DNA from: Anomaloglossus baeobatrachus
Taxonomy: Eukaryota; Chordata; Amphibia; Anura; Aromobatidae
Reading direction: 5' to 3'
Length of the DNA: 64,000 bases
NCBI RefSeq assembly: GCF_048569485.1
Contig: NC_134364.1
Location: 130,363,089-130,427,088 of the forward strand
A program made the position numbers and the translations under genes. The notes under the pieces were generated by a model, which saw only the letters and a program-made list of their open reading frames with translations, ran no database searches and had not been told where the DNA came from. Shown here in pieces: positions 1 through 12,819 of this stretch (its first letter is position 1; every line of letters starts with the position of its first letter).

Positions 1-239
1 GGATGCGATATTCCATGGAATAATTGTTTTGTTCCTCTGGGTGGGTATACTGGAGCTGTCCCATGCTCCTGGGATTTTGTTTGTGTCACTTTTTTTTTCT
101 CACAGGTAGAATTTGAATGTTTTAATGAATTTCAATAAAAATTGTTTTTATACTATATAATTTGAGGTAGCATTCTGGGTCAAAATTTGATATACTACCT
201 TTTGGAATAGGTTTCTAAGTGTTAAAGTATGCTGGGTGT
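1..239. other. no recognisable gene
   Basis: AT-rich sequence with no open frame of note, no splice-site context and no repeat that I recognise. Degenerate units of the following 23-bp array begin to appear near position 240-300. Confidence 0.5.
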
Positions 240-1481
240 TATGTAGTGAACCAGGCGCTATTTACTCAGGGGATTTCAGGAGGCATTTAGTCAGTATATT
301 GGGAGGTATTTATTTAGTGTGTTGAGCAGTACTTAGTGTTTCGAGCAGTATAATTTCAGTCGGTGTTTCGTGTGGTATAATTGCAGTAAGTCTTTCGGGC
401 AGTATAGTTTTCATCAGTTTTTAGGGTATTAGTAATTATTTTGAACAGTATAATTTCAGTCAGTATTTCGGTCATTAGTCAATGTTTCGGGAGGTATTAT
501 TTTCATCAGTGTTTTGGATGGTATAATTTCAGTTTTTTTAGTCCGTGTTTCAGACAGTATAATTTCAGTTATTGTTTTGGGCGGTACAATTTAAGTCCGT
601 GTTTCAGGTGGTAAATTACAGTACTTCGGGTGTGGTTATTTCAGTGTTTCAGTCAGTGTTTCGGGTGGTATAATTCCAGTGTTTCGGGTGGTATAATTCC
701 AGTGTTTTGGGCGGTGTAATTCCAGTGTTTTGGGCGGTGTAATTCCAGTGTTTCGGGTGGTATAATTCCAGTGTTTTGGGCGGTGTAATTCCAGTGTTTT
801 GGGTGGTATAATTCCAGTGTTTTGGGTGGTATAATTCCAGTGTTTCGGGTGGTATAATTCCAGTGTTTTGGGCGGTGTAATTCCAGTGTTTTGGGTGGTA
901 TAATTCCAGTGTTTCGGGTGGTATAATTCCAGTGTTTTGGGCGGTATAATTCCAGTGTTTTGGGTGGTGTAATTCCAGTGTTTCGGGTGGTATAATTCCA
1001 GTGTTTCGGGTGGTATAATTCCAGTGTTTTGGGTGGTATAATTCCAGTGTTTTGGGCGGTGTAATTCCAGTGTTTTGGGTGGTATAATTCCAGTGTTTTG
1101 GGCGGTATAATTCCAGTGTTTTGGGTGGTGTAATTCCAGTGTTTCGGGTGGTATAATTCCAGTGTTTCGGGTGGTATAATTCCAGTGTTTTGGGCGGTGT
1201 AATTCCAGTGTTTTGGGTGGTATAATTCCAGTGTTTTGGGTGGTGTAATTCCAGTGTTTCAGGTGGTATAATTCCAGTGTTTTGGGTGGTATAATTCCAG
1301 TGTTTTGGGTGGTGTAATTCCAATGTTTCAGGTGGGGTAGTCCAGTGTTTTGAGCGGTGTAATTCCAGTGTTTTGGAAGGTATAGGTCCAGTATTTCAGT
1401 CAGTGTTTTGGGTGGTATAATTCCAGTGTTTTGGGCGGTATACTTCCAGTGTTTTGGGCGGTGTAATTCCAGTGTTTCAGG

Positions 1482-1835
1482 CAGGGCTGTGGAGTCGGTA
1501 AGCCAAACCTTCGACTCCGACTCCGACTCCGACTCCTCAAATTCTCTTGCACCGACTCCGACTCCGGCTCCGACTCCGGCTCCGACTCCGACTCCTACAT
1601 ATATTGCTTATAGTTAGGTGAAAAATTTATTGTAGTACATGAATATGTGTATGTGAACATCAGACATTTAATAATTTTTATGATACAATAATCAAGATAT
1701 TTGGATAGAACATAAAATATATTTATTGGAATACAACTTTAGAACACAAAAAACTGTAATAAATTGTAAATATGTAATACACTATGTAATATACAGTAGA
1801 TTACATATATATCTTGTGTGTGTGTATATACACTG

Positions 1836-1868
<33 letters not shown>

Positions 1869-2210
1869 ACATATTTACAATTTATTAGTTTTTTTGTGTT
1901 CTAAAGTTGTATTCCAATAAATATTTTATGTTCTATCCAAATATCTTGATTATTGTATCATAAAAACAATTAAATGTCTGATGTTCACATTGTACTACAA
2001 TAAATTTTTCACTTAAATATAAGCATTATACTAAATGTTGTTATTTAGTAAAATATTCAGCACATTCTGCATTGCACTCCTGTCCCCAATTTATTATATA
2101 TTTTAGGAGTCGGAGTCGGTGCATTTTATACCGACTCCGACTCCGACTCCACCAAAATGAGCTCCGACTCCGACTCCGACTCCACGACTCCGACTCCGAC
2201 TCCACAGCCC
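1482..2210. mobile_element. hAT-like non-autonomous foldback MITE
   Basis: The ends are inverted copies of GGGCTGTGGAGTCGG, the left one preceded by CA. TTTCAGG flanks both sides (1475-1481 and 2211-2217), consistent with a 7-8-bp target duplication, although the host array itself contains this string. Both subterminal parts are runs of the hexamer GACTCC and its variants. Inside is a long imperfect palindrome (arms about 1601-1780 and 1864-2030) around a TA-rich centre, so the whole element can fold back on itself. There is no transposase frame. The CAG-type TIR and TSD length suggest the hAT superfamily; family assignment is from memory. Confidence 0.75.
1601..2030. repeat. internal inverted repeat of the MITE
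   Basis: Arm 1601-1780 is the reverse complement of 1864-2030 at high identity. The loop (about 1781-1863) is mostly TA dinucleotides and TATA runs. Confidence 0.85.
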
Positions 2211-3475
2211 TTTCAGGTGGGGTAATTCCAGTGTTTTTGGTGGGGTAATTCCAGTGTTTCAGGTGGGATAATTCCAGTGTTTTGGCAGTGTAATTCCAGT
2301 GTTTTGGGCTGTGTAATTCCAGTGTTTCAGGTGGGGTAATTGCAGTGTTTTGGGCGGTGTAATTCCAGTGTTTCAGGTGGGGTAATTCCAGTGTTTTTGG
2401 TGGTGTAATTCCAGTGTTTCAGGTGGGGTAATTCCAGTGTTTTTGGCGGTGTAATTCCAGTGTTTTGGGCTGTGTAATTCCAGTGTTTCAGGTGGGGTAA
2501 TTCCAGTGTTTTTGGCGGTGTAATTCCAGTGTTTTGGGCGGTGTAATTCCAGTGTTTTCGGGTGGGGTAATTCCAGTGTTTTGAGGAGTATTTCAGACGG
2601 TGTAATTAAAGTGTTTTGAGCAGTGTAATTCCAGTGTCTCTTGTTCAGTATTTCGGACCGCGTTATTCCATTGTTTCAGGCAGTGTAATTCCAGTGTTTC
2701 AAGCAGTATGATTCCAGTGTTACCGGGCTGTGTTATTTCAGTCTTTCAGTCAGTGTTTCGGGAGGTGTAATTCCAGTGTTTCAGGCAAAGTTATTTCAGT
2801 GTTTCAGTCAGTGTTTAATTCCAATGTTTCGGGTGGTGTATTTCAGGCAGTGTTTTGGGTGGTACAATTCAAGTGTTTCGGGAGGTGTAATTCTAGTGTT
2901 TCAGTCGGTGTTTTGGGTGGTGTCATTCCAGTTTCTTGAGCAGTGTTATTTCAGTCAGTGTTTTGGGCGGTATAATGCCAGTGTTTCAGTCAGTGTCTCT
3001 GCCAGTGTTTCAGGCAGTGTTATTTCAGTGTTTTGGGCGGTGTAATCTCATTCTCCTGGGCAGTGTTTCAGGCATTGTTATTTCATTGTTTCGGGTGGTG
3101 TTATTTCAGTCTTACAGTCAATGTTTCGGGTGGTGTAATTCCAGTGTCTCGGGTAGTGCCTCATACGATATAATTCCAGTATTTCGGGTGGGATTATTTC
3201 AGTGTTTGCGTTAGTGTTCTGGGCGGTGTAATTCCAGTGTTTACGGTGGTGTAATTTTAGTCAGTGTTTCGGGTGATATAATTACAGTGTTTCGGGCGGT
3301 GTAGTTCGTGTCTGGGGCAGTGTAATTCCAGTGTTTCAGTCAGTGTTTCGGGCGGTGTAGTTCGTGTCTGGGGCAGTGTAATTCCAGTGTTTCAGTCAGT
3401 GTTTCGGGCGGTGTAGTTCGTGTCTGGGGCAGTGTAATTCCAGTGTTTCAGTCAGTGTTGGTTTATAAGCATGGT

Positions 3476-3905
3476 TGCTTCTTTTAAGTAAATTATGTCT
3501 CCGTGGAGTCTATAGACTGACATTAGTGAAACGCTCTCTGATGTATATGGTTTTATCCTAATGTATGTATTAGGGTATCTTTATGATTTTTTATGATTCC
3601 TGAAATGTGGGCATTATTATTCTTCCAGATACAAATGGTCTCATGCGTCTGACGTTCTTCTCAGATATTATTTAAATACATCAATTAGGTAAAATGATTT
3701 ATTATAATAAGCCATAAATTACTTGATAGTTATTAATATGAAATATGAATGAATATTGGTACTGATTTTCTCTTGTTATACTTTGTTTTGTTATATGAAT
3801 TTCAGTTGTGAAGAAGGCAGTAGCCGAAACGTTACTTATATCTGAACTATCAATTTATTAAAATAAATATAATTGATACATCATTGTGTGCCGGAGTCTC
3901 TTCTA
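3476..3905. mobile_element. insertion between the two arrays, with hammerhead-like motif
   Basis: About 430 bp of non-repetitive AT-rich DNA separates the 23-bp and 27-bp arrays, with array sequence on both sides. At 3809-3832 it holds TGAAGA, a GGC/GCC hairpin with an AGTA loop, then GAAAC. This is the layout of a hammerhead ribozyme core (CUGANGA, stem II, GAAA) with the conserved first C replaced. Such motifs are known in the terminal repeats of Penelope-like retroelements, so a Penelope-type terminal fragment is the best guess. No protein-coding part is present. Confidence 0.4.
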
Positions 3906-6900
3906 TATATTATTTCAGTCACTGTCCTGGGCAGTGTTATTTCAGTCAGTGTCCTGGGCGGTGTTATTTCAGTCACTGTCCTGGGCGGTGTTATTTCAGT
4001 CACTGTCCTGGGCAGTGTTATTTCAGTCACTGTCCTGGGCAGTGTTATTTCAGTCACTGTCCTGGGCGGTGTTATTTCAGTCACTGTCCTGGGCAGTGTT
4101 ATTTCAGTCACTGTCCTGGGCAGTGTTATTTCAGTCAGTGTCCTGGGCGGTGTTATTTCAGTCACTGTCCTGGGCGGTGTTATTTCAGTCACTGTCCTGG
4201 GCAGTGTTATTTCAGTCAGCGTCCTGGGCGGTGTTATTTCAGTCACTGTCCTGGGCGGTGTTATTTCAGTCACTGTCCTGGGTAGTGTTATTTCAGTCAC
4301 TGTCCTAGGCGGTGTTATTTCAGTCACTGTCCTGGGCGGTGTTATTTCAGTCACTGTCCCGGGTAGTGTTATTTCAGTCACTGTCCTAGGCGGTGTTATT
4401 TCAGTCACTGTCCTGGGCGGTGTTATTTCAGTCACTGTCCTGGGCAGTGTTATTTCAGTCACTGTCCTGGGCGGTGTTATTTCAGTCACTGTCCTGGGCG
4501 GTGTTATTTCAGTCACTGTCCTGGGTAGTGTTATTTCAGTCACTGTCCTGGGCGGTGTTATTTCAGTCAGTGTCCTGGGCAGTGTTATTTCAGTCACTGT
4601 CCTGGGCGGTGTTATTTCAGTCACTGTCCTGGGCGGTGTTATTTCAGTCACTGTCCTGGGCGGTGTTATTTCAGTCACTGTCCTGCGCAGTGTTATTTCA
4701 GTCAGTGTCCCGGGCAGTGTTATTTCAGTCACTGTCCTGGGCAGTGTTATTTCAGTCAGTGTCCCGGGCGGTGTTATTTCAGTCACTGTCCCGGGCAGTG
4801 TTATTTCAGTCAGTGTCCTGGGCAGTGTTATTTCAGTCACTGTCCTGTGCAGTGTTATTTCAGTCAGTGTCCCGGGTAGTGTTATTTCAGTCACTGTCCT
4901 GGGCAGTGTTATTTCAGTCACTGTCCTGTGCAGTGTTATTTCAGTCACTGTCCCGGGTTGTGTTATTTCAGTCACTGTCCCGGGCAGTGTTATTTCAGTC
5001 AGTGTCCTGTGCAGTGTTATTTCAGTCAGTGTCCCGGGTAGTGTTATTTCAGTCACTGTCCTGGGCAGTGTTATTTCAGTCACTGTCCTGGGCAGTGTTA
5101 TTTCAGTCACTGTCCTGGGCAGTGTTATTTCAGTCAGTGTCCTGGGCAGTGTTATTTCAGTCACGTCACTGTCCTGGGCGGTGTTATTTCAGTCAGTGTC
5201 CTGGGCAGTGTTATTTCAGTCACTGTCCTGGGCAGTGTTATTTCAGTCACTGTCCTGGGCAGTGTTATTTCAGTCACTGTCCCGGGCGGTGTTATTTCAG
5301 TCACTGTCCTGTGCAGTGTTATTTCAGTCACTGTCCTTGGCAGTGTTATTTCAGTCACTGTCCTGTGCAGTGTTATTTCAGTCACTGACCTGGGCAGTGT
5401 TATTTCAGTCAGTGTCCTGGGCAGTGTTATTTCAGTCACTGTCCTGGGCAGTGTTATTTCAGTCACTGTCCTGTGCAGTGTTATTTCAGTCAGTGTCCCG
5501 GGCAGTGTTATTTCAGTCACTGTCCTGGGCAGTGTTATTTCAGTCAGTGTCCCGGGCAGTGTTATTTCAGTCACTGTCCTGGGCAGTGTTATTTCAGTCA
5601 GTGTCCTGGGCAGTGTTATTTCAGTCAGTGTCCTGGGCAGTGTTATTTCAGTCACTGTCCTGGGCAGTGTTATTTCAGTCACTGTCCTGTGCAGTGTTAT
5701 TTCAGTCACTGTTCCGGGCAGTGTTATTTCAGTCACTGTCCTGGGCAGTGTTATTTCAGTCACTGTCCTGGGCAGTGTTATTTCAGTCACTGTCCTGTGC
5801 AGTGTTATTTCAGTCAGTGTCCTGGGCAGTGTTATTTCAGTCAGTGTCCTGGGCAGTGTTATTTCAGTCAGTGTCCTGGGCAGTGTTATTTCAGTCACTG
5901 TCCTGTGCAGTGTTATTTCAGTCACTGTCCTGTGCAGTGTTATTTCAGTCAGTGTCCTGGGCAGTGTTATTTCAGTCAGTGTCCTGGGCAGTGTTATTTC
6001 AGTCAGTGTCCTGGGCAGTGTTATTTCAGTCACTGTCCTGGGCAGTGTTATTTCAGTCACTGTCCTGTGCAGTGTTATTTCAGTCACTGTCCCGGGTAGT
6101 GTTATTTCAGTCACTGTCCTGGGCAGTGTTATTTCAGTCACTGTCCTGGGCAGTGTTATTTCAGTCACTGTCCTGTGCAGTGTTATTTCAGTCACTGTCC
6201 TGGGCAGTGTTATTTCAGTCACTGTCCGGGGCGGTGTTATTTCAGTCACTGTCTTGGGCAGTGTTATTTCAGTCACTGTCCCGGGTAGTGTTATTTCAGT
6301 CACTGTCCTGGGCGGTGTTATTTCAGTCACTGTCCTGGGCAGTGTTATTTCAGTCACTGTCCTGGGCAGTGTTATTTCAGTCACTGTCCTGGGCGGTGTT
6401 ATTTCAGTCACTGTCCTGGGCAGTGTTATTTCAGTCACTGTCCTGGGCAGTGTTATTTCAGTCACTGTCCTGGGCAGTGTTATTTCAGTCACTGTCCTGT
6501 GCAGTGTTATTTCAGTCACTGTCCTGTGCAGTGTTATTTCAGTCAGTGTCCCGGGTAGTGTTATTTCAGTCACTGTCCTGGGCAGTGTTATTTCAGTCAC
6601 TGTCCTGTGCAGTGTTATTTCAGTCACTGTCCCGGGCAGTGTTATTTCAGTCAGTGTCCTGGGCAGTGTTATTTCAGTCAGTGTCCTGGGCAGTGTTATT
6701 TCAGTCAGTGTCCCGGGCAGTGTTATGTCAGTCACTGTCCTGGGCAGTGTTATTTCAGTCAGTGTCCCGGGCAGTGTTATTTCAGTCACTGTCCGGGGCA
6801 GTGTTATTTCAGTCACTGTCTTGGGCGGTGTTATTTCAGTCACTGTCCTGGGCGGTGTTATTTCAGTCACTGTCCTGGGCAGTGTTATTTCAGTCACTGT

Positions 6901-7362
6901 CCTGGGCAGTGTTATTTCAGTCACTGTCCTGTGCAGTGTTATTTCAGTCACTGTCCTGGGCAGTGTTATTTCAGTCACTGTCCTGGGCAGTGTTATTTCA
7001 GTCAGTGTCCTGGGCAGTGTTATTTCAGTCAGTGTCCCGGGCAGTGTTATTTCAGTCACTGTCCTGTGCAGTGTTATTTCAGTCAGTGTCCTGTGCAGTG
7101 TTATTTCAGTCACTGTTCCGGGCAGTGTTATTTCAGTCAGTGTCCCGGGCGGTGTTATTTCAGTCACTGTCCTGGGCAGTGTTATTTCAGTCAGTGTCCT
7201 GGGCAGTGTTATTTCAGTCACTGTCCTGGGTAGTGTTATTTCAGTCAGTGTCCTGTTCAGTGTTATTTCAGTCACTGTCCGGGGCGGTGTTATTTCAGTC
7301 AGTGTCCTGGGCAGTGTTATTTCAGTCACTGTCCTGGGCAGTGTTATTTCAGTCACTGTCCT

Positions 7363-8910
7363 GTGCAGTGTTATTTCAGTCACTGTCCTGGGCAGTGTTA
7401 TTTCAGTCACTGTCCTGTGCAGTGTTATTTCAGTCAGTGTCCTGTGCAGTGTTATTTCAGTCACTGTCCGGGGCGGTGTTATTTCAGTCAGTGTCCTGGG
7501 CAGTGTTATTTCAGTCACTGTCCTGGGCAGTGTTATTTCAGTCACTGTCCTGTGCAGAGTTATTTCAGTCACTGTCCTGGGCAGTGTTATTTCAGTCAGT
7601 GTCCCGGGCAGTGTTATTTCAGTCAGTGTCCCGGGCAGTGTTATTTCAGTCAGTGTCCTGTGCAGTGTTATTTCAGTCACTGTTCCGGGCAGTGTTATTT
7701 CAGTCAGTGTCTCGGGCGGTGTTATTTCAGTCACTGTCCTGGGCAGTGTTATTTCAGTCACTGTCCGGGGCAGTGTTATTTCAGTCACTGTCCCGGGTTG
7801 TGTTATTTCAGTCAGTGTCCCGGGCGGTGTTATTTCAGTCACTGTCCTGGGCGGTGTTATTTCAGTCAGTGTCCTGGGCAGTGTTATTTCAGTCACTGTC
7901 CTGGGTAGTGTTATTTCAGTCAGTGTCCTGTGCAGTGTTATTTCAGTCACTGTCCGGGGCGGTGTTATTTCAGTCAGTGTCCTGGGCAGTGTTATTTCAG
8001 TCACTGTCCTGGGCAGTGTTATTTCAGTCACTGTCCTGGGCAGTGTTATTTCAGTCACTGTCCTGTGCAGTGTTATTTCAGTCACTGTCCTGGGCAGTGT
8101 TATTTCAGTCACTGTCCTGTGCAGAGTTATTTCAGTCACTGTCCTGGGCAGTGTTATTTCAGTCAGTGTCCCGGGCAGTGTTATTTCAGTCAGTGTCCCG
8201 GGCAGTGTTATTTCAGTCAGTGTCCTGTGCAGTGTTATTTCAGTCACTGATCCGGGCAGTGTTATTTCAGTCACTGTCCTGGGCAGTGTTATTTCAGTCA
8301 CTGTCCTGTGCAGTGTTATTTCAGTCACTGTCCTGTGCAGTGTTATTTCAGTCACTGTCCTGTGCAGTGTTATTTCAGTCAGTGTCCTGTGCAGTGTTAT
8401 TTCAGTCACTGTCCGGGGCGGTGTTATTTCAGTCAGTGTCCTGGGCAGTGTTATTTCAGTCACTGTCCTGGGCAGTGTTATTTCAGTCACTGTCCTGTGC
8501 AGAGTTATTTCAGTCACTGTCCTGGGCAGTGTTATTTCAGTCAGTGTCCCGGGCAGTGTTATTTCAGTCAGTGTCCCGGGCAGTGTTATTTCAGTCAGTG
8601 TCCTGTGCAGTGTTATTTCAGTCACTGTTCCGGGCAGTGTTATTTCAGTCAGTGTCTCGGGCGGTGTTATTTCAGTCACTGTCCTGGGCAGTGTTATTTC
8701 AGTCACTGTCCGGGGCAGTGTTATTTCAGTCACTGTCCCGGGTTGTGTTATTTCAGTCAGTGTCCCGGGCGGTGTTATTTCAGTCACTGTCCTGGGCGGT
8801 GTTATTTCAGTCAGTGTCCTGGGCAGTGTTATTTCAGTCACTGTCCTGGGTAGTGTTATTTCAGTCAGTGTCCTGTGCAGTGTTATTTCAGTCACTGTCC
8901 GGGGCGGTGT
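7363..8910. repeat. higher-order copies inside the 27-bp array, 945-bp offset
   Basis: The order of unit variants around 7360-7960 recurs around 8308-8905 with an offset of 945 bp (35 units). For example the rare variant with CAGAGTTATT lies at 7555 and again 945 bp later. Copies are nearly identical over 20 or more consecutive units. Confidence 0.75.
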
Positions 8911-11900
8911 TATTTCAGTCAGTGTCCTGGGCAGTGTTATTTCAGTCACTGTCCTGGGCAGTGTTATTTCAGTCACTGTCCTGTGCAGTGTTATTTCAGT
9001 CACTGTCCTGGGCAGTGTTATTTCAGTCACTGTCCTGTGCAGAGTTATTTCAGTCACTGTCCTGGGCAGTGTTATTTCAGTCAGTGTCCCGGGCAGTGTT
9101 ATTTCAGTCAGTGTCCCGGGCAGTGTTATTTCAGTCAGTGTCCTGTGCAGTGTTATTTCAGTCACTGATCCGGGCAGTGTTATTTCAGTCAGTGTCCCGG
9201 GCGGTGTTATTTCAGTCACTGTCCTGGGCAGTGTTATTTCAGTCAGTGTCCTGGGCAGTGTTATTTCAGTCAGTGTCCCGGGCAGTGTTATTTCAGTCAC
9301 TGTCCTGGGCAGTTTTATTTCAGTCACTGTCCGGGGCAGTGTTATTTCAGTCACTGTCCCGGGTTGTGTTATTTCAGTCAGTGTCCCGGGCGGTGTTATT
9401 TCAGTCACTGTTTTGGGCGGTGTTATTTCAGTCAGTGTCCTGGGCAGTGTTATTTCAGTCACTGTCCTGGGTAGTGTTATTTCAGTCAGTGTCCTGTGCA
9501 GTGTTATTTCAGTCACTGTCCGGGGCGGTGTTATTTCAGTCAGTGTCCTGGGCAGTGTTATTTCAGTCACTGTCCTGGGCAGTGTTATTTCAGTCACTGT
9601 CCTGTGCAGTGTTATTTCAGTCACTGTCCCGAGTAGTGTTATTTCAGTCACTGTCCCGGGTAGTGTTATTTCAGTCACTGTCCGGGGCGGTGTTATTTCA
9701 GTCAGTATCCTGGGCAGTGTTATTTCAGTCACTGTCCTGTGCAGTGTTATTTCAGTCACTGTCCTGGGCAGTGTTATTTCAGTCACTGTCCTGTGCAGTG
9801 TTATTTCAGTCACTGTCCTGGGCAGTGTTATTTCAGTCACTGTCCTGGGCGGTGTTATTTCAGTCACTGTCCCGGGTAGTGTTATTTCAGTCAGTGTCCC
9901 GGGCAGTGTTATTTCAGCCTCTGTCCTGGGCAGTGTTATTTCAGTCAGTGTCCCGGGTAGTGTTATTTCAGTCAGTGTCCCGGGCAGTGTTATTTCAGTC
10001 AGTGTCTGGGCAGTGTTATTTCCGTCACTGTCCGGGGCAGTGTTATTTCAGTCAGTGTCCCGGGCAGTGTTATTTCAGTCACTGTCCCGGGCAGTGTTAT
10101 TTCAGTCACTGTCCCGGGCAGTGTTATTTCAGTCACTGTCCCGGGCAGTGTTATTTCAGTCACTGTCCTGGGAAGTGTTATTTCAGTCACTGTCCTGGGA
10201 AGTGTTATGTCAGTCACTGTCCTGGGCAGTGTTATGTCAGTCACTGTCCTGGGTAGTGTTATTTCAGTCAGTGTCCTGGGCAGTGTTATTTCAGTCACTG
10301 TCCTGTGCAGTGTTATTTCAGTCACTGTCCCGGGTAGTGTTATTTCAGTCACTGTCCCGGGTAGTGTTATTTCAGTCACTGTCCGGGGCGGTGTTATTTC
10401 AGTCAGTGTCCTAGGCAGTGTTATTTCAGTCACTTTCCTGCGCAGTGTTATTTCAGTCACTGTCCTGGGAAGTGTTATTTCAGTCACTGTCCTGTGCAGT
10501 GTTATTTCAGTCACTGTCCTGTGCAGTGTTATTTCAGTCAGTGTCCTGTGCAGTGTTATTTCAGTCACTGTCCGGGGCGGTGTTATTTCAGTCAGTGTCC
10601 TGGGCAGTGTTATTTCAGTCACTGTCCTGGGCAGTGTTATTTCAGTCACTGTCCTGTGCAGAGTTATTTCAGTCACTGTCCTGGGCAGTGTTATTTCAGT
10701 CAGTGTCCCGGGCAGTGTTATTTCAGTCAGTGTCCCGGGCAGTGTTATTTCAGTCAGTGTCCTGTGCAGTGTTATTTCAGTCACTGTTCCGGGCAGTGTT
10801 ATTTCAGTCAGTGTCTCGGGCGGTGTTATTTCAGTCACTGTCCTGGGCAGTGTTATTTCAGTCACTGTCCGGGGCAGTGTTATTTCAGTCACTGTCCCGG
10901 GTTGTGTTATTTCAGTCAGTGTCCCGGGCGGTGTTATTTCAGTCACTGTCCTGGGCGGTGTTATTTCAGTCAGTGTCCTGGGCAGTGTTATTTCAGTCAC
11001 TGTCCTGGGTAGTGTTATTTCAGTCAGTGTCCTGTGCAGTGTTATTTCAGTCACTGTCCGGGGCGGTGTTATTTCAGTCAGTGTCCTGGGCAGTGTTATT
11101 TCAGTCACTGTCCTGGGCAGTGTTATTTCAGTCACTGTCCTGTGCAGTGTTATTTCAGTCACTGTCCTGGGCAGTGTTATTTCAGTCACTGTCCTGTGCA
11201 GAGTTATTTCAGTCACTGTCCTGGGCAGTGTTATTTCAGTCAGTGTCCCGGGCAGTGTTATTTCAGTCAGTGTCCCGGGCAGTGTTATTTCAGTCAGTGT
11301 CCTGTGCAGTGTTATTTCAGTCACTGATCCGGGCAGTGTTATTTCAGTCAGTGTCCCGGGCGGTGTTATTTCAGTCACTGTCCTGGGCAGTGTTATTTCA
11401 GTCAGTGTCCTGGGCAGTGTTATTTCAGTCAGTGTCCCGGGCAGTGTTATTTCAGTCACTGTCCTGGGCAGTTTTATTTCAGTCACTGTCCGGGGCAGTG
11501 TTATTTCAGTCACTGTCCCGGGTTGTGTTATTTCAGTCAGTGTCCCGGGCGGTGTTATTTCAGTCACTGTTTTGGGCGGTGTTATTTCAGTCAGTGTCCT
11601 GGGCAGTGTTATTTCAGTCACTGTCCTGGGTAGTGTTATTTCAGTCAGTGTCCTGTGCAGTGTTATTTCAGTCACTGTCCGGGGCGGTGTTATTTCAGTC
11701 AGTGTCCTGGGCAGTGTTATTTCAGTCACTGTCCTGGGCAGTGTTATTTCAGTCACTGTCCTGTGCAGTGTTATTTCAGTCACTGTCCCGAGTAGTGTTA
11801 TTTCAGTCACTGTCCCGGGTAGTGTTATTTCAGTCACTGTCCGGGGCGGTGTTATTTCAGTCAGTATCCTGGGCAGTGTTATTTCAGTCACTGTCCTGTG

Positions 11901-12635
11901 CAGTGTTATTTCAGTCACTGTCCTGGGCAGTGTTATTTCAGTCACTGTCCTGTGCAGTGTTATTTCAGTCACTGTCCTGGGCAGTGTTATTTCAGTCACT
12001 GTCCTGGGCGGTGTTATTTCAGTCACTGTCCCGGGTAGTGTTATTTCAGTCAGTGTCCCGGGCAGTGTTATTTCAGCCTCTGTCCTGGGCAGTGTTATTT
12101 CAGTCAGTGTCCCGGGTAGTGTTATTTCAGTCAGTGTCCCGGGCAGTGTTATTTCAGTCAGTGTCTGGGCAGTGTTATTTCCGTCACTGTCCGGGGCAGT
12201 GTTATTTCAGTCAGTGTCCCGGGCAGTGTTATTTCAGTCACTGTCCCGGGCAGTGTTATTTCAGTCACTGTCCCGGGCAGTGTTATTTCAGTCACTGTCC
12301 CGGGCAGTGTTATTTCAGTCACTGTCCTGGGAAGTGTTATTTCAGTCACTGTCCTGGGAAGTGTTATGTCAGTCACTGTCCTGGGCAGTGTTATGTCAGT
12401 CACTGTCCTGGGTAGTGTTATTTCAGTCAGTGTCCTGGGCAGTGTTATTTCAGTCACTGTCCTGTGCAGTGTTATTTCAGTCACTGTCCCGGGTAGTGTT
12501 ATTTCAGTCACTGTCCCGGGTAGTGTTATTTCAGTCACTGTCCGGGGCGGTGTTATTTCAGTCAGTGTCCTAGGCAGTGTTATTTCAGTCACTTTCCTGC
12601 GCAGTGTTATTTCAGTCACTGTCCTGGGAAGTGTT
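8317..12635. repeat. 2,159-bp tandem duplication inside the 27-bp array
   Basis: About 8317-10476 is repeated at 10477-12635. The same rare variants recur 2,159 bp apart: the shortened unit GTGTCTGGGCAG (10002 and 12161), TTTCCGTCACTG just after it, CTTTCCTGCGCAG (10434 and 12593) and the pair of TTATGTCAG units. Copies differ at few positions, so this is a recent event of about 80 units. Confidence 0.85.
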
Positions 12636-12819
12636 ATGTCAGTCACTGTCCTGGGCAGTGTTATTTCAGTTAGCGTCCTGGGCAGTGTTATTTCAGTCAC
12701 TGTCCGGGGCAGTGTTATTTCAGTCAGTGTCCTGGGCAGTGTTATTTCAGTCACTTTCCTGCGCAGTGTTATTTCAGTCACTGTCCTGGGAAGTGTTATG
12801 TCAGTCACTGTCCTGGGCA

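Larger units (their letters stand above)
240..3475. repeat. 23-bp minisatellite array with degenerate edges
   Basis: The unit reads roughly GTGTTTTGGGTGGTATAATT followed by CCA. Three units make 69 nt, so the - strand stays open for 224 codons (649-1323) as a 23-residue periodic peptide, which is an artefact. Units are homogeneous at about 650-1330 and 2215-2570 and decay outward, where single-base and whole-subunit changes are common. Variants differ mostly by CG, TG or CA at the same spot (cgggcggtg, tgggtggtg, cgggcagtg), as expected from CpG decay. A MITE at 1482-2210 splits the array. From about 2700 many units carry an added CAGT, approaching the 27-bp unit of the next array. Confidence 0.9.
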
